DNA of 64,000 nucleotides from Ignavibacteria bacterium UBA7675 (lineage in GTDB: Bacteria > Bacteroidota > Ignavibacteria > Kapaibacteriales > UB7675), in NCBI GenBank assembly GCA_002483085.1, contig DLHF01000002.1, positions 172,613-236,612 of the forward strand, written 5' to 3'. The first letter of the stretch is position 1, and every line of letters begins with the position of its first letter. Shown in pieces: positions 16,730 through 27,300 of this stretch. The position numbers were made by a program, and so were the translations under genes. The notes under the pieces are model-generated. The model did no database searches. It had not been told where the DNA came from and was given only the letters and a program-made list of their open reading frames with translations.

Positions 16730-17746
16730 ATGAAAAAAGCTATTATCACCGGTATTACCGGTCAGGATGGATCTTATCTGGCAGAGTTGCTGATAGAAAA
16801 AGGATACACTGTCCACGGTATTATCCGGCGTTCTTCCTCTTTTAATACCAAGCGAATCGACCATTTGTACAGCGATCCGCATGACCCTTCTACGCGGCTG
16901 TTCCTGCACTATGGCGATCTCTCGGATTCTTCCAATCTCAACCGGCTCCTCGAAAAGATTGGGCCTGATGAGATTTACCATCTCGGCGCACAAAGCCATG
17001 TGCGTGTGAGCTTCGACACACCTGAGTACACAGGTGATGTCACCGGGCTTGGTACGCTGCGCCTGCTGGACGCAATCCGCGAAACAGGTGTACCTGCAAA
17101 ATTCTACCAGGCTTCGTCCAGCGAAATGTACGGACTTGTACAGCATGTTCCACAGAACGAGCAGACGCCGTTTTATCCGCGCAGCCCCTACGCATGTGCC
17201 AAAGTATATGCGTACTGGATAACGGTGAACTACCGCGAAGCCTATAATATTTTCGCTTGCAATGGCATTCTGTTCAACCACGAATCCCCTCGGCGCGGCG
17301 AAACATTTGTAACGCGCAAGATCACGCGGGCAGTTGCGCGTATCAAAGCGGGTCTGCAGCATGAGCTGTATCTCGGCAATCTCGATGCGCAGCGCGATTG
17401 GGGCTATGCAAAAGAATATGTAGAAGCGATGTGGCTTATGCTCCAACAAGAAACCCCCGAAGATTATGTGGTAGCTACCGGCGAAACGCATTCAGTACGG
17501 GAATTTCTGGAAGAAGCCTTTTCTTGTGCTGGGCTGAACTGGGAAGACTATGTAAAGATCGACCCCCGTTACTTTCGTCCTTCCGAAGTCGATTTGCTGA
17601 TTGGTGATGCCTCGAAAGCAAAAGCGCAACTCGGCTGGGAACCAAAAGTGCACTTCCGCGAGCTTGTAAAAATTATGGTGCAAGCCGATATCGACATGCT
17701 GCAGAAGCAACTGAGCGGCAAGGTGGACTCTGAATCTGAAATATAA
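16730..17746 (+). CDS. gmd: GDP-mannose 4,6-dehydratase
   Basis: A 338-residue short-chain dehydratase that converts GDP-mannose to GDP-4-keto-6-deoxy-mannose, the precursor of GDP-fucose and related deoxysugars. The cofactor loop TGITGQDGSYLAE is at the N-terminus, RRSSSFNTKRIDH is the family signature, and the catalytic set is in SSSEMYG and SPYACAK (Tyr-x3-Lys). The ATG follows no strong ribosome site. Its substrate would come from ManC (3393). No fucose synthase lies next to it. Confidence 0.94.
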   Translation: MKKAIITGITGQDGSYLAELLIEKGYTVHGIIRRSSSFNTKRIDHLYSDPHDPSTRLFLHYGDLSDSSNLNRLLEKIGPDEIYHLGAQSHVRVSFDTPEYTGDVTGLGTLRLLDAIRETGVPAKFYQASSSEMYGLVQHVPQNEQTPFYPRSPYACAKVYAYWITVNYREAYNIFACNGILFNHESPRRGETFVTRKITRAVARIKAGLQHELYLGNLDAQRDWGYAKEYVEAMWLMLQQETPEDYVVATGETHSVREFLEEAFSCAGLNWEDYVKIDPRYFRPSEVDLLIGDASKAKAQLGWEPKVHFRELVKIMVQADIDMLQKQLSGKVDSESEI

Positions 17747-17804
17747 CCGGCAGGGTGGAGCACAGCCTTAACCGGCTGTAACGACCGGCCATTTCGGCAA
17801 TGCT

Positions 17805-18899
17805 ATGATACAATATCTGATCCAGCGCGTCCTGTTGTTTCTTCCAACGCTGATCCTTATTACTTTTATCTCGTTTGCTATCAGCCGGTTGGCTCCCGGA
17901 GATCCGGCAGAAGCTAAAGTAGGAGCTGGTGCCGAGAGCGGTATGTCGGCTCGTGCTGCTGTCAACGAAAAAACAATTGAGCTGATACGCAAACAGTGGA
18001 ATCTCGACAAGCCGCTGTTTTATATTACTATTGTTGCAGACCAGGACAAAGCGCATCCCACTTCGTGGACAGAGCGCCTTACCTTTCGCCTGAACGGATT
18101 GCAGAATCAGTTCCATCTCTGGATGGCAGATATGCTTGTGCTCGACTTTGGCACATCCTTTCAGGATAATCGTCCGGTGTTCGAGAAAATCATGGAACGC
18201 ATGCCCATTACTCTGACGATGAGTGTGGTCGCCGTGCTCGTTTCCTATATGATCGCAATACCGCTTGGTATCTATTCTGCAACGCATTCTGGTAGCTTTT
18301 GGGACAAAACCAGTACGTTCCTGCTTTTTGCCCTGTATTCTCTACCGACGTTCTGGGTAGGTACTATGGCTATTGTCTTTCTGTGTAATCCGGAGTTTTT
18401 CTCGATTTTTCGCACAGGTCTTCGCTCTGTGAACTATTCGGAGCAGTGGAGCCTGTTTGCAAAGGCACAGGATTACATCGTCCACCTCACGCTGCCGATG
18501 CTTGTGTATGTGTATCCTACCTTCGCCTTTATTTCGCGGCAGATGCGCAGCGGTATGATGGAAGTGATACGCCAAGACTATATCCGTACAGCGCGGGCTA
18601 AAGGGCTGAATGAGCGCACTGTCATCTATAAGCATGCTTTGCGTAATTCGCTGATTCCTATTATTACCCTTTTGGCAGGTGTCTTGCCCGGCTTGGTAGG
18701 TGGAAGTGTGATTGTCGAGTCGATTTTCAGTATTCCCGGCATGGGAAAACTGGCTCTTGATGCCATGATAGCCCGCGATTATCCCACGATTATGGCGGTT
18801 TTTACTCTTTCGGCAGTGCTAACACTCGTGGGCATTCTTGTGGCAGATATTATGTATTCAGTGGTCGACCCACGGATTAGTTACGCGCGTAAATCCTGA
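17805..18899 (+). CDS. Oligopeptide/dipeptide ABC transporter permease (OppB/DppB type)
   Basis: A 364-residue inner-membrane permease. The first helix (FLPTLILITFISFAISRLAPGDP) is typical of the OppB/DppB family. A long periplasmic region follows before the five-helix core, which contains the permease EAA-like loop ending YIRTARAKGLNERTVIYKHALRN. The paired permease follows after 17 bases. No substrate-binding protein or ATPase is encoded nearby, so the substrate (peptides or nickel-like) is open. Confidence 0.88.
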   Translation: MIQYLIQRVLLFLPTLILITFISFAISRLAPGDPAEAKVGAGAESGMSARAAVNEKTIELIRKQWNLDKPLFYITIVADQDKAHPTSWTERLTFRLNGLQNQFHLWMADMLVLDFGTSFQDNRPVFEKIMERMPITLTMSVVAVLVSYMIAIPLGIYSATHSGSFWDKTSTFLLFALYSLPTFWVGTMAIVFLCNPEFFSIFRTGLRSVNYSEQWSLFAKAQDYIVHLTLPMLVYVYPTFAFISRQMRSGMMEVIRQDYIRTARAKGLNERTVIYKHALRNSLIPIITLLAGVLPGLVGGSVIVESIFSIPGMGKLALDAMIARDYPTIMAVFTLSAVLTLVGILVADIMYSVVDPRISYARKS

Positions 18900-18916
18900 T
18901 ATCGGAGAACAGGCTG

Positions 18917-19990
18917 ATGACAGAGTCGAAATCGCACGAGAGAGAGGCAGGAACTCCTGCCGACGAAGCTGCAGAGCAGCGGAAGCAGTCCTATTGGTCG
19001 TATGTCCGGCGTCAGTTCGGCAAGAACAAATTGGCTATGATTTCTGTGTACATCATCAGTATTCTGATTGGTATCGCTTTGCTTGCAGATTTTCTTGCCA
19101 ACGATAAGCCCATTGTCGCTTCCTACAAGGGCGAGACTGTATTTCCTGTCTTTAAGGAATACGGCGTGGCTATGGGCATAGCACGCTGGGATGCTAAGTT
19201 TGCCAATGTGAGCTGGAAAGAACTGCAATACGACTGGAGCGTGTTTCCGCCCGTGCGTTATGCGCCGGGAACGACTGATATTATGCTGGGCAACCTGCGC
19301 GACCGTGCTCCATCCGGCAATCACTGGCTTGGTACTGATGATATTGGGCGCGATGTGCTGGCTGGTATTATCCACGGTTCGCGGTACGCTCTTTCTATCG
19401 GTTTTGTGGCTATGGGCATAGCGCTGATGATTGGTATTGTGCTGGGAGCGCTGGCTGGCTATTACGGCGGTATTGTCGATATTATCATCTCGCGCATGAT
19501 CGAGCTGTTTATTACGCTGCCTACGTTTTTTCTGATTATTACAGTCGTAGCCATCTACAACAAGGGCGGCGTGTGGCTAATTATGGGCGTTATAGGCTTG
19601 ACAGGCTGGACGAGCATTGCCCGATTTACGCGTGGTGAAGTGCTGCGGGTACGCAATCTCGACTTTGTAACAGCGGCGAACGCGCTCGGATTTTCGCCCC
19701 TTCGCACAATTTTTCGCCATATTCTGCCTAATGCTCTTGCCCCTGTATTAGTTTCGGCTGCCTTTGGCATTGCCAGTGCTGTGCTCATTGAGTCCGGTCT
19801 GAGCTTCCTCGGCTTTGGTGTTCCACCCACAGTAGTTACGTGGGGTTCGGTGCTTTCTCGCGCACGGGTCAATATCTCGGCGTGGTGGCTTGCGTTTTTT
19901 CCGGGACTGATGATATTCCTTACTGTAGCAGCTTACAATTTGATCGGTGATGCTCTACGCGATGCTACTGATCCCCGGCTGCGAAACTAA
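18917..19990 (+). CDS. Oligopeptide/dipeptide ABC transporter permease (OppC/DppC type)
   Basis: A 357-residue permease paired with the preceding gene. It has an N-terminal cytoplasmic segment, one helix, and an extended periplasmic insertion of about 90 residues (TVFPVFKEYG region), which is common in Bacteroidota OppC proteins. The block HWLGTDDIGRDVLAGIIHGS is the OppC signature, and the cytoplasmic loop is FVTAANALGFSPLRTIFRHILPN. The start at 18917 overlaps no other gene. The two permeases form a minimal unit without an ATPase in view. Confidence 0.88.
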   Translation: MTESKSHEREAGTPADEAAEQRKQSYWSYVRRQFGKNKLAMISVYIISILIGIALLADFLANDKPIVASYKGETVFPVFKEYGVAMGIARWDAKFANVSWKELQYDWSVFPPVRYAPGTTDIMLGNLRDRAPSGNHWLGTDDIGRDVLAGIIHGSRYALSIGFVAMGIALMIGIVLGALAGYYGGIVDIIISRMIELFITLPTFFLIITVVAIYNKGGVWLIMGVIGLTGWTSIARFTRGEVLRVRNLDFVTAANALGFSPLRTIFRHILPNALAPVLVSAAFGIASAVLIESGLSFLGFGVPPTVVTWGSVLSRARVNISAWWLAFFPGLMIFLTVAAYNLIGDALRDATDPRLRN

Positions 19991-20049
19991 TCGCTTGGCC
20001 GGTGTCGATTTCCGCTGCTGGTTGGATGTTCCAGGCCACAGATGGCCGT

Positions 20050-20222
20050 AAGTGGTAAGACAATGTACGCTCTGTTTCTCCGGCATAGCAGGGATTGAGA
20101 GCGAATGTCCTATACTTGTCGTGTGCAGGCTTTTGCACCGAGTTTATGGGGCGTACTGCCTGTAGCTATGGAGGTTTGCGTCGATAACACCAAAGCTGCC
20201 CGTTGTGAAAAAGAACGTTCCG
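20050..20222 (+). pseudogene. Decayed duplicate of the sensor domain of the kinase at 20527
   Basis: The stretch matches 20826-20998 of the downstream kinase gene base by base with many substitutions: both contain AAGACAATGTACGCTCT, then AATGTCxTATAC, GCxTTTGCxCCG and GTGxTCGATAA-type segments in the same order. The copy has stop codons and no start. It covers part of the region encoding the Y_Y_Y-like periplasmic domain. The rest of the gap (19991-20526) holds no gene I accept. Confidence 0.75.
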
Positions 20223-20526
20223 ATATGTGATCCGGCGTAGAGAGTCCGAAGAGAGCGTTGTGCCACTCTTCTTTTCGCCAGTTTATTGGGATGTCATGCA
20301 GTTGCAGGTATAGTCCTGCTGTAAGCGCAATGATAGCCTTGCGGAGCACCTCGCTGCGATTGAGCGTGGGTGTTTGTTTATCCGTATCTATGAGCATAGT
20401 GGCCATGATGAATGGTTGCCATGTGCAACGATCCACGGTAGAGAAATAAACAGTATAATCATTAGAGTAAAGTTGCTTATTTATACCCGTGTACCTACAT
20501 CTGTCGTGCGGCCTGTAAAGGCGTAT

Positions 20527-22158
20527 GTGCGGCGTGTGTTCTGTTCTTCTGTGGCGATACCGGCGCTGATTGCCTGTTTTGCGCTGTGTGGTGTACCTGT
20601 GCGCGCAATAGCACAATCGGGCAGTGTTCAGGCCGACACAGTAAAGCGCGAGACAGTGTTTCTCGGAGTGAAGATCGGTGATCGGAAAATCCCGAAGGAA
20701 GAGTGGAACGATATTGTCGTGGCTCAGACCGATTCCCTCATTTTCGAGTTCCGGTGTAAAAGATCGAGTGGCTCGGGTGTTCCGATGCTGTTCAGCTATG
20801 TCTTGCGCGACGAGAAGGACGGCGAGCGGAAAGACAATGTACGCTCTACTTCCATTATTTGGAAGGGATTAGAGCAAATGTCTTATACGTTCCGCGTACA
20901 AGCGTTTGCGCCGGGTTCGTGGAAGGCAACCCCTGTAGTTATTGTGTTTCGTGTCGATAATGCCGAAGCAGCCCGTCGTGAGATAGAACGCAAGGCCGCC
21001 ATCCCGAGCCGCGATTCTACACAGGTCGTTTCTCCTTCTGCCGCGTCCACCTCCTCATGGTCAAAGTGGGGTGTTTATGGATTGATTGGCGTTGTTGTGA
21101 TAGGTGCTGGTGGTACAATCGTATGGTATGGTATGCAGCAGCGGCGAAAAACGGGTACAAAGGATCAGGCAATTGCGATTCGGAATCTGGCGACAGATGA
21201 TGGGAAAAATATTAAACATTCTGTAGACAAGGGTAGTACAATGGGAAATCAGGACGCTCTCTCCCTCGAACAACTGCAAAGAGAAAACAGTGTTCTCCGC
21301 GCTGAAATCGCAGCATTGCGTGGGCAGATTGATGCTCTACAGGTGCGAACCGATGAACTACAGAAAACAAACCGCGATCTCGCTAAACAGAAAGAGCGTC
21401 TTTTAGATCACAAAAAGCAGCTCGAAGAATTACAGGTACAAAAGGACGAACTGTTTTCGATGGTTGTTCACGATATCAAAAATCCAGCGGGGCTTATTCG
21501 CGGTCTCGTAGAGCTTCTGCGTTCCTACGACCTGACGGCGCAAGAGCAGCAGGAGATCATGGAAGACCTCATGGCGACATCGAGTCGCATCTTGTCGCTC
21601 GCGCAGGAGGTGTCCCGAATAGTAACGTTGGAATCTGGGGTAATGAGGCTGGACTTTATGAGTTACCCGGTAGGAAGGATTGTCGAAGATGTCTGCCGCC
21701 GCAACCAGGCCGCCGCTGTTAAAAAGAGCATAGAAATCCAACGCGATACCGTTGCTGTACTGCCCGACATTGAGGTGGATGTGAATAAAGTGGAAGAAGT
21801 GATGGACAACCTCGTAAGTAATGCCATCAAATTCTCCGACAACGGCTCGTCGATAAAGGTAAAAGCTGGCAAGGTTGGCGGCAAGGTTATCGTGGAAGTT
21901 ATCGACAATGGTCCGGGGCTTACGGAAGAAGACATCAAACGCGCATTTGGGCGCGGTGCCCGTCTCAGTGCCAAGCCAACCGGCGGGGAGTCGAGTTCTG
22001 GGCTTGGGCTATGGATCGTAAAAAAGATCGTGGAAGCTCACCACGGTCGTGTGTGGGTAAAAAGCAGTGTACTTAAAGGCTCTACCTTCGCCTTTGAGCT
22101 ACCACTGGTACAGCCCCCCGTTGAAAAGAGCGATGGCCACGGAGATGGCACTTGGTAG
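20527..22158 (+). CDS. Membrane sensor histidine kinase with Y_Y_Y-like sensor domain
   Basis: A 543-residue kinase. The GTG at 20527 follows AAAGG and starts a clear signal peptide ending AIAQSG; longer frames from a TTG at 20374 are unlikely. Order: signal peptide; a single beta-sandwich domain resembling Y_Y_Y (about residues 40-135); transmembrane helix near 181-203; a long coiled coil; HisKA with His in VVHDIKNPAGLI near 314; HATPase with NLVSNAIKFSDNG, DNGPGL and GLGLWIVKK. The usual beta-propeller of Y_Y_Y sensors is absent. No response regulator is adjacent. The ligand is unknown. Confidence 0.82.
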   Translation: MRRVFCSSVAIPALIACFALCGVPVRAIAQSGSVQADTVKRETVFLGVKIGDRKIPKEEWNDIVVAQTDSLIFEFRCKRSSGSGVPMLFSYVLRDEKDGERKDNVRSTSIIWKGLEQMSYTFRVQAFAPGSWKATPVVIVFRVDNAEAARREIERKAAIPSRDSTQVVSPSAASTSSWSKWGVYGLIGVVVIGAGGTIVWYGMQQRRKTGTKDQAIAIRNLATDDGKNIKHSVDKGSTMGNQDALSLEQLQRENSVLRAEIAALRGQIDALQVRTDELQKTNRDLAKQKERLLDHKKQLEELQVQKDELFSMVVHDIKNPAGLIRGLVELLRSYDLTAQEQQEIMEDLMATSSRILSLAQEVSRIVTLESGVMRLDFMSYPVGRIVEDVCRRNQAAAVKKSIEIQRDTVAVLPDIEVDVNKVEEVMDNLVSNAIKFSDNGSSIKVKAGKVGGKVIVEVIDNGPGLTEEDIKRAFGRGARLSAKPTGGESSSGLGLWIVKKIVEAHHGRVWVKSSVLKGSTFAFELPLVQPPVEKSDGHGDGTW

Positions 22159-22257
22159 CTTCTATTGGCACAGGTATTTTCTCCTTCCCAATTATGCTCC
22201 TATATATTCCCTATATATTTAAAACTAGGGAAGCGCAGAATATCGTATAGTTTTCGG

Positions 22258-22725
22258 CTACTGTGCACGCTGTTCCGGCAGCGCAACACCTGTGCTACCA
22301 AATCCTCCGCTACCGCGTTTGGTCTCATCCAGCGAGGATAGTTCCTTCCATTCTACTGATTCGTAGCGCGCTACTACAACTTGGGCAATCCTATCGCCAC
22401 GCTGTATACGAAAGGCTTCTGCGCCAAAGTTTGCAAGGATGACCCTGATTTCCCCCCGATAATCGCTATCAACCGTTCCCGGAGAGTTCAGTGCAAAAAT
22501 CCCGTGTCGAGCTGCAAGTCCACTACGCGAGCGCACTTGTGCTTCATAGCCATGAGGTAGGGCTATCGCTATACCTGTAGGGACGAGAGCTACTGCGCCC
22601 GGAGCAATCTCCATTGGCTCGGCAATAGCCGCATACACGTCCATACCTGCCGATCCGGTTGTGGCATATGAAGGCAGCGGGAGGTCTGCTGTATCATCTG
22701 ATATACGCGCTATAGGAATCACCAT
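22258..22725 (-). CDS. dut: dUTP diphosphatase
   Basis: A 155-residue trimeric dUTPase, hydrolysing dUTP to dUMP to keep uracil out of DNA and supply thymidylate synthesis. All five family motifs are present: AGMDVYA, RSRSGLAARHGI, GTVDSDYRGEI, RGDRIAQVVV and a Gly-rich tail RGSGGFGSTG. The length is standard. It is a single-gene unit; the 740-base region upstream holds a repeat copy and a tRNA. Confidence 0.95.
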   Translation of the reverse strand: MVIPIARISDDTADLPLPSYATTGSAGMDVYAAIAEPMEIAPGAVALVPTGIAIALPHGYEAQVRSRSGLAARHGIFALNSPGTVDSDYRGEIRVILANFGAEAFRIQRGDRIAQVVVARYESVEWKELSSLDETKRGSGGFGSTGVALPEQRAQ

Positions 22726-22889
22726 AATAATAAGGAAAGGAGAGATTCAAAAAACGGAGTTTGTTGTCTATACTTAACGCTGCAAAGTACATACTGGCAC
22801 GACTTCGCAACCATAGAATAGTGCGAAGACGGCACGTCGGCACGAAGCTGCCATTCCTTGTCGCAATAGTATTGCGATGGGGGTTGGAA

Positions 22890-22955
22890 CATCGCACGGC
22901 GACAAGAGCAGCGCGGTGCAGAGACCGAAGATTTGGACAGAGGCTGAAGCGACAA
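22890..22955 (+). repeat. Dispersed intergenic repeat, partial copy 6 (3' module only)
   Basis: Core GCAGCGCGGTGC at 22908-22919 followed by AGAGACCGAAGA and GACAGAGGCTGAAGCGAC. Its tail matches the copy at 6620 (CAGACCGAAGC, GGAGCG). A short inverted repeat CGCAATA-GT-TATTGCG lies just upstream at 22862-22877. No 5' GGCACGGGCGT module is present. Confidence 0.62.
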
Positions 22956-23230
22956 TATTCGCGGCTTCTGATAGAGCTCTATGATGCCGAATGAGAAGCA
23001 ATTTTGAGCTAAAACAGGCTGTAGAACCGGGCAAAAGTACAAAAAATCGGTGAAGATTATAGCGAGAGAATCAAAAATCGGAGCACAGAAGATTGCAGTA
23101 TAGCGAGTAGTGCGAGCAGAATAGGAGAAATACACTCCGGTAAATACAGGTAATCCGCGCCTTCCCAAGCGAGCGATAAGAGGCAATAGTGCCAGATGTG
23201 TGTAGGAGTGTTGTGTGAAAGAAATCTGAC

Positions 23231-23254
23231 AGTGTCAAAAAATCTGACACTTTT
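23231..23254. other. Short hairpin, possible terminator or operator
   Basis: AGTGTCA and TGACACT form a perfect 7-bp stem with a 7-base loop, followed by TTT. It lies in the 738-base gene-free region between dut and tRNA-Arg, with no gene ending nearby, so an operator is as likely as a terminator. Confidence 0.35.
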
Positions 23255-23398
23255 CGAGGGCAAAAGCGGTCAAAACAGCGATAAAAGCAATTGGCACAGC
23301 ATTTGTCTAATTGAATACGTGGTGTGCAGTGGGCTGGGAACCCGCTACGGTTGACTATGGGTGTTAACTGCTTGAAACGGTGAATATATTTTTCCAGA

Positions 23399-23429
23399 TT
23401 GTTTTTTTTTGACAACTGTGATATATTTG
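23399..23429 (+). promoter_or_regulatory. Bacteroidota-type promoter of tRNA-Arg
   Basis: TTG at 23399-23401 and TATATTTG at 23422-23429 (exact TAnnTTTG), again with 20 bases between them, 34 bases before the tRNA. Confidence 0.65.
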
Positions 23430-23463
23430 TCGTTTGTACATTCCTATGTACTGATAGGCAGTT

Positions 23464-23537
23464 GCGCCCGTAGCTCAATCGGACAGAGCGTTGGATTCCG
23501 GTTCCAAAGGTTGGGGGTTCGAGTCCCTCCGGGCGTA
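23464..23537 (+). tRNA. tRNA-Arg (CCG anticodon)
   Basis: Acceptor GCGCCCG pairs with CGGGCGT (closing G-T), anticodon stem TTGGA/TCCAA with loop TTCCGGT giving anticodon CCG, and a T-arm with GTTCGAGTC. The 3' CCA is not encoded, unlike tRNA-Asn at 9009. Confidence 0.95.
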
Positions 23538-23586
23538 CTTTTTATTGCGGCGATGTCATTTCTTTAGTTAAAATAATACCGTTTTT

Positions 23587-24306
23587 ATGGCGACTCAACC
23601 CGATATTAAGGACTCTGTCGAGATCGAAGAGACCAATCTTGAAGCCTCTGAAACACCTTCCATCTTGCCTGAGAATGTCAAAAAGAAGATCATATATATA
23701 GGAGGAGCAGTCGCTGTCCTTGTACTGATTGTCTTTGGAGTGTTCTTCTATAAGAGCCTTCAGGCAGAAAAGCAGGAAGAAGCCTCGCTTGCGTTATCCC
23801 GCGTACAGCCATTGTACGAATCGGGAGACTATCTGAAAGCGTTAGACGGAGGCGTAGTACCGAGCAGCGGAAAGCAGGCTCGGGGGCTCAAAGCGATTGC
23901 GACTGAATACAAAGGCACAGAACCGGGTAAGCTTGCTGCGCTTTATGCTGGCAATGCACTCGTACAACAGAATAATTATCCCGAGGCGGCAACATATTTT
24001 GCCATTGCCGAGGGTGCCGATGCGGAACTGACACGCATGGGTGCACTGGCCGGTCAGGCTGCCGTTAAAGACAAGGCCGGACAATACAAAGAGGCCGCAC
24101 AGCTCTATACGCAGGCTGCAGAGTTAGCTGAGAGAACAGGAAACAAGGAATTTTACCAGTTATCCGCCGCTCTGCTCTACGAGAAAGCCAATGACAAGAA
24201 TGAGGCACTGAAATTGTATAGGGAAATTGTAGCAAGTAACGAGTTCTCAGAGTTTGCTGGTGATGCGAAAGCCGGCATTCTGCGTCTTGGTGAGAGTCTG
24301 GAGTAA
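23587..24306 (+). CDS. Single-pass membrane TPR protein
   Basis: A 239-residue protein: an acidic N-terminal tail (about 33 residues), one transmembrane helix (IIYIGGAVAVLVLIVFGVFF, about 35-55), then a periplasmic alpha-helical region with TPR-like repeats to the end. The topology resembles YfgM-type ancillary proteins. It is 92 bases upstream of the giant secreted protein and on the same strand, so it may be co-expressed with that cluster; a role in handling exported proteins is inference. Confidence 0.75.
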   Translation: MATQPDIKDSVEIEETNLEASETPSILPENVKKKIIYIGGAVAVLVLIVFGVFFYKSLQAEKQEEASLALSRVQPLYESGDYLKALDGGVVPSSGKQARGLKAIATEYKGTEPGKLAALYAGNALVQQNNYPEAATYFAIAEGADAELTRMGALAGQAAVKDKAGQYKEAAQLYTQAAELAERTGNKEFYQLSAALLYEKANDKNEALKLYREIVASNEFSEFAGDAKAGILRLGESLE

Positions 24307-24398
24307 GGTGGTCTTTTTCGTAGACAGATCCCATACATGAAACATAGAAGAGACAGCGATATAATCACATTTACTATTCCTACACCTTTGGAGGGTAT

Positions 24399-27300
24399 AT
24401 GAAACATTTGTTTCGTACGCTAATTCTATTCCTTGCGCTGACGGCAGCCGCGAGTGTTGGCTACGCACAGCCGATCACTGAGGTGCACGGACGTGTTGAC
24501 GCGAACGACTACCGAGTCTTCGTCAAAGACACTGTCTATCGTATCAGCGGTAAGTACGTTATTGCCGGGACATTGATCATTGAACCCGGCACGACGGTTG
24601 AATTTTTCCCCAACAGTCAGCTTATTGACTCTGTGGGCGGAAGAATCATCGCCGATGGCCGTGTAACGGCTACGTACAACGAATCCGCTTTTGATCCTTT
24701 TACAACCGTGAAAAATCCCGGTCCTCCTCCGGTGCTTTACAGCGGCTACGCAGACCCGGATTATTTTCGGGCTGCTGGTGTCATTTCGTCGTCTAATATT
24801 AATGAGCCGACGGTAAATGCCACCAAGGCTAGTAACCTGTTCCTTGTCAACCTGAGCCAGACGGATTCCCGCCTGCAGGGTTTGACCCCGGGCCAGGCTA
24901 TTATGTACAAGGCTTCGCGTATTGAGTTCTTCAATCAGGATTTGAACCTCAATCAGCGTCCTTGGAAACGCCTTGGCAACCGCTCTGTGAACGTTACGGC
25001 TGGCCGTATCACGTTTAGAGGCCGCGCAGCAAACACCTTCTCGTTTGAGTGGGGACACGTTATCGTGCTTCCCGGTGCAAAAGCTGCTTATTTCCGCGAT
25101 GTGGACTTCCGCAATTTCCGCAAAGACACAACAGTAAACCGCCTTCCCCTGTACTCGGCACCGAACGCTTCGGCAGCAGCAGCTTACGAGCAATTCAACA
25201 ATCGCATTCTGTCGATGGTGAATGGTTCCGGTGGTGCTCTTACGACGTTCTCTGTTCGTACATGGTTGGTTAACTGTTCGTTCGAGCAAAATATGTCGCG
25301 CTTCCACGGTGGTGCTGTGCAGTTCCTGCAAGCTCCCCTCGACAACTTCGGTGCAGGCGGTTCTCCTGCTGTGTATCCGGATGTACGCACGACATTGAAC
25401 TCACTGCCCTTCTATCCGGCAGGTACTAACCCGAACATTACCGATCCTGAATCGGGCATGGAAGTTCAACAGCAAATTGCCCAGATCGACAACCTGAATA
25501 CGCCCGCAGCCGAGCCGTTCAGCGATGCAAATCGCCAGCTTGTAGACGATGCTCGTCTTGCTATGTATCTCGGTCGCGTTCGCGAGCTGATCTTCCGCAA
25601 CAACGTTGTACTTGTTTCGAATGTTGGCCAAATTCTTAATTCGAACAATGTGCCCATTGGTGTTGAAGACAAACTGGCAGAATCTGCTACTGTATTCAAC
25701 GAAGAATGGCGCAACGAAGCATACGGCGGTGCTGTATATATTGCAGGCCGTTCGCAAATGGAAGTTGGTCTTGGTATCAACGACGGTTTTGCTTCCACGC
25801 AGGATTACGTACTTTTTGAAGGCAACAGCGCACGCAACCTCCAGCCTATTACGCCGACAGGCCAAGGCGTGGTAACACGCGGTGCACGCGGTGGTGCTGT
25901 GTATGTTGGCGATGCAACATCGGTTATCTTCAAAGGTAAATTCATCAACAACCGCACCGAGCTCGGCTTTAACCAAAACGTTGCCGATTACTCGCAAGGT
26001 GGTGCTATCTATGTATCGGCGAACTCCCCCCGCATCCAGATTCGCGGCGGACAGAATTCGGTTGCCGGTCGCGAAATGCACTTCCTCAACAACCGCTCCG
26101 GTCGCGGTGGCGCTATCTTCGCTTACCTGTTGACTCCGACCAACGCTGTGAATCTTCGTCCTTCGCCGTATATCGGTGGTAGCGACGCTACGATCCAGAC
26201 CAGAAACTACGGTTATAACATTAAATTCATCGACAACGAAGCAATCGCAGACGGCGGCGCTATCTACTCGAACAAGCGCATGTCGATCCACGGTGCAGGC
26301 GGTACAATCGGTACATCGGTTATCTACGATAGCGATCACCGCATTGAATTCCGTGGCAACAAAGCTGGTTTCTCCGGCGGTGCTGTGTCGGTTAATATCT
26401 TTGGCAACCTTGTAGACAACGACCGCGAAGTAAACATTGTTCGCGCTATCTTTGAAAGCAACACAGTTGGCCAAGATGTGAGCACGGCTGCTCGCCCGCA
26501 AGTTCGTGGTGGTGGTGCTATCTACGCATACTCCACACTGCTTACAGGCGTAAAAGCTGCTGAGTTCCTCAACAACAAAGCATACTACAGCAACGGTGGT
26601 GCTATTGCTTATGTGAGCCCCGGTTCTAAGATGGTTCGTTCCTTTGGCACTGACTTGGATGTTGCAACAGCAAATGGCATCAACTCGGTAGACAGTGTAT
26701 ATATATGGAATTCTTCGCTTCCTGCTGATGTTCGCTCGCTGACGCGCTTCCTCGGCAACGAAGCTATTGCCAATCCCGATGCAATGGGAAGCGGCACAAC
26801 GCAAACAGGCGATATCAGCCGCACCCATCCGGGTACCAACCTTTCTGAAAACGGTACAGGTCTCGGTGGTGCTGTCTATATTCTCGATGCTCTCAATCCG
26901 GATCGCGATGACCGCTTTGAGTTCAACCGTGTTCGTTTCCAAGACAACAAAGCGTACAGCGGTGCCGTTGTGTACTCTGACAACTACAACCTCCGCCTTG
27001 TATTCATGCGTTCGCTCCTTACAGGCAACGTAGCTACTTCGGAAATGGGTAGAAGCCAGAATGTAATCTCGGGTCCGTATGCAGGTGGCGAAAATGCCGC
27101 TTCGAGCGACCTTGTAGGCGCAGTTCTGTACGGCGAAATCATCGGGCCGGAGCCTTTTGCTCCCTACCATGTTGCTGCTAACTCTATCTATGACAACGAT
27201 GCTCGCTTCCTTATCCGCCTGCCCGATGCTCCGAATACCAAAGGCACACGTGCCGGTACCGGCGTTGGTTTTGGTGGTGTCGATACACTGATTGGTAACT

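Noticed and set aside
20110..20406. A minus-strand frame with an NRSEVLRKAI segment resembling a ribbon-helix-helix protein
   Set aside because: It overlaps the decayed sensor-domain copy in antisense, has no ribosome site, and the match is too short.
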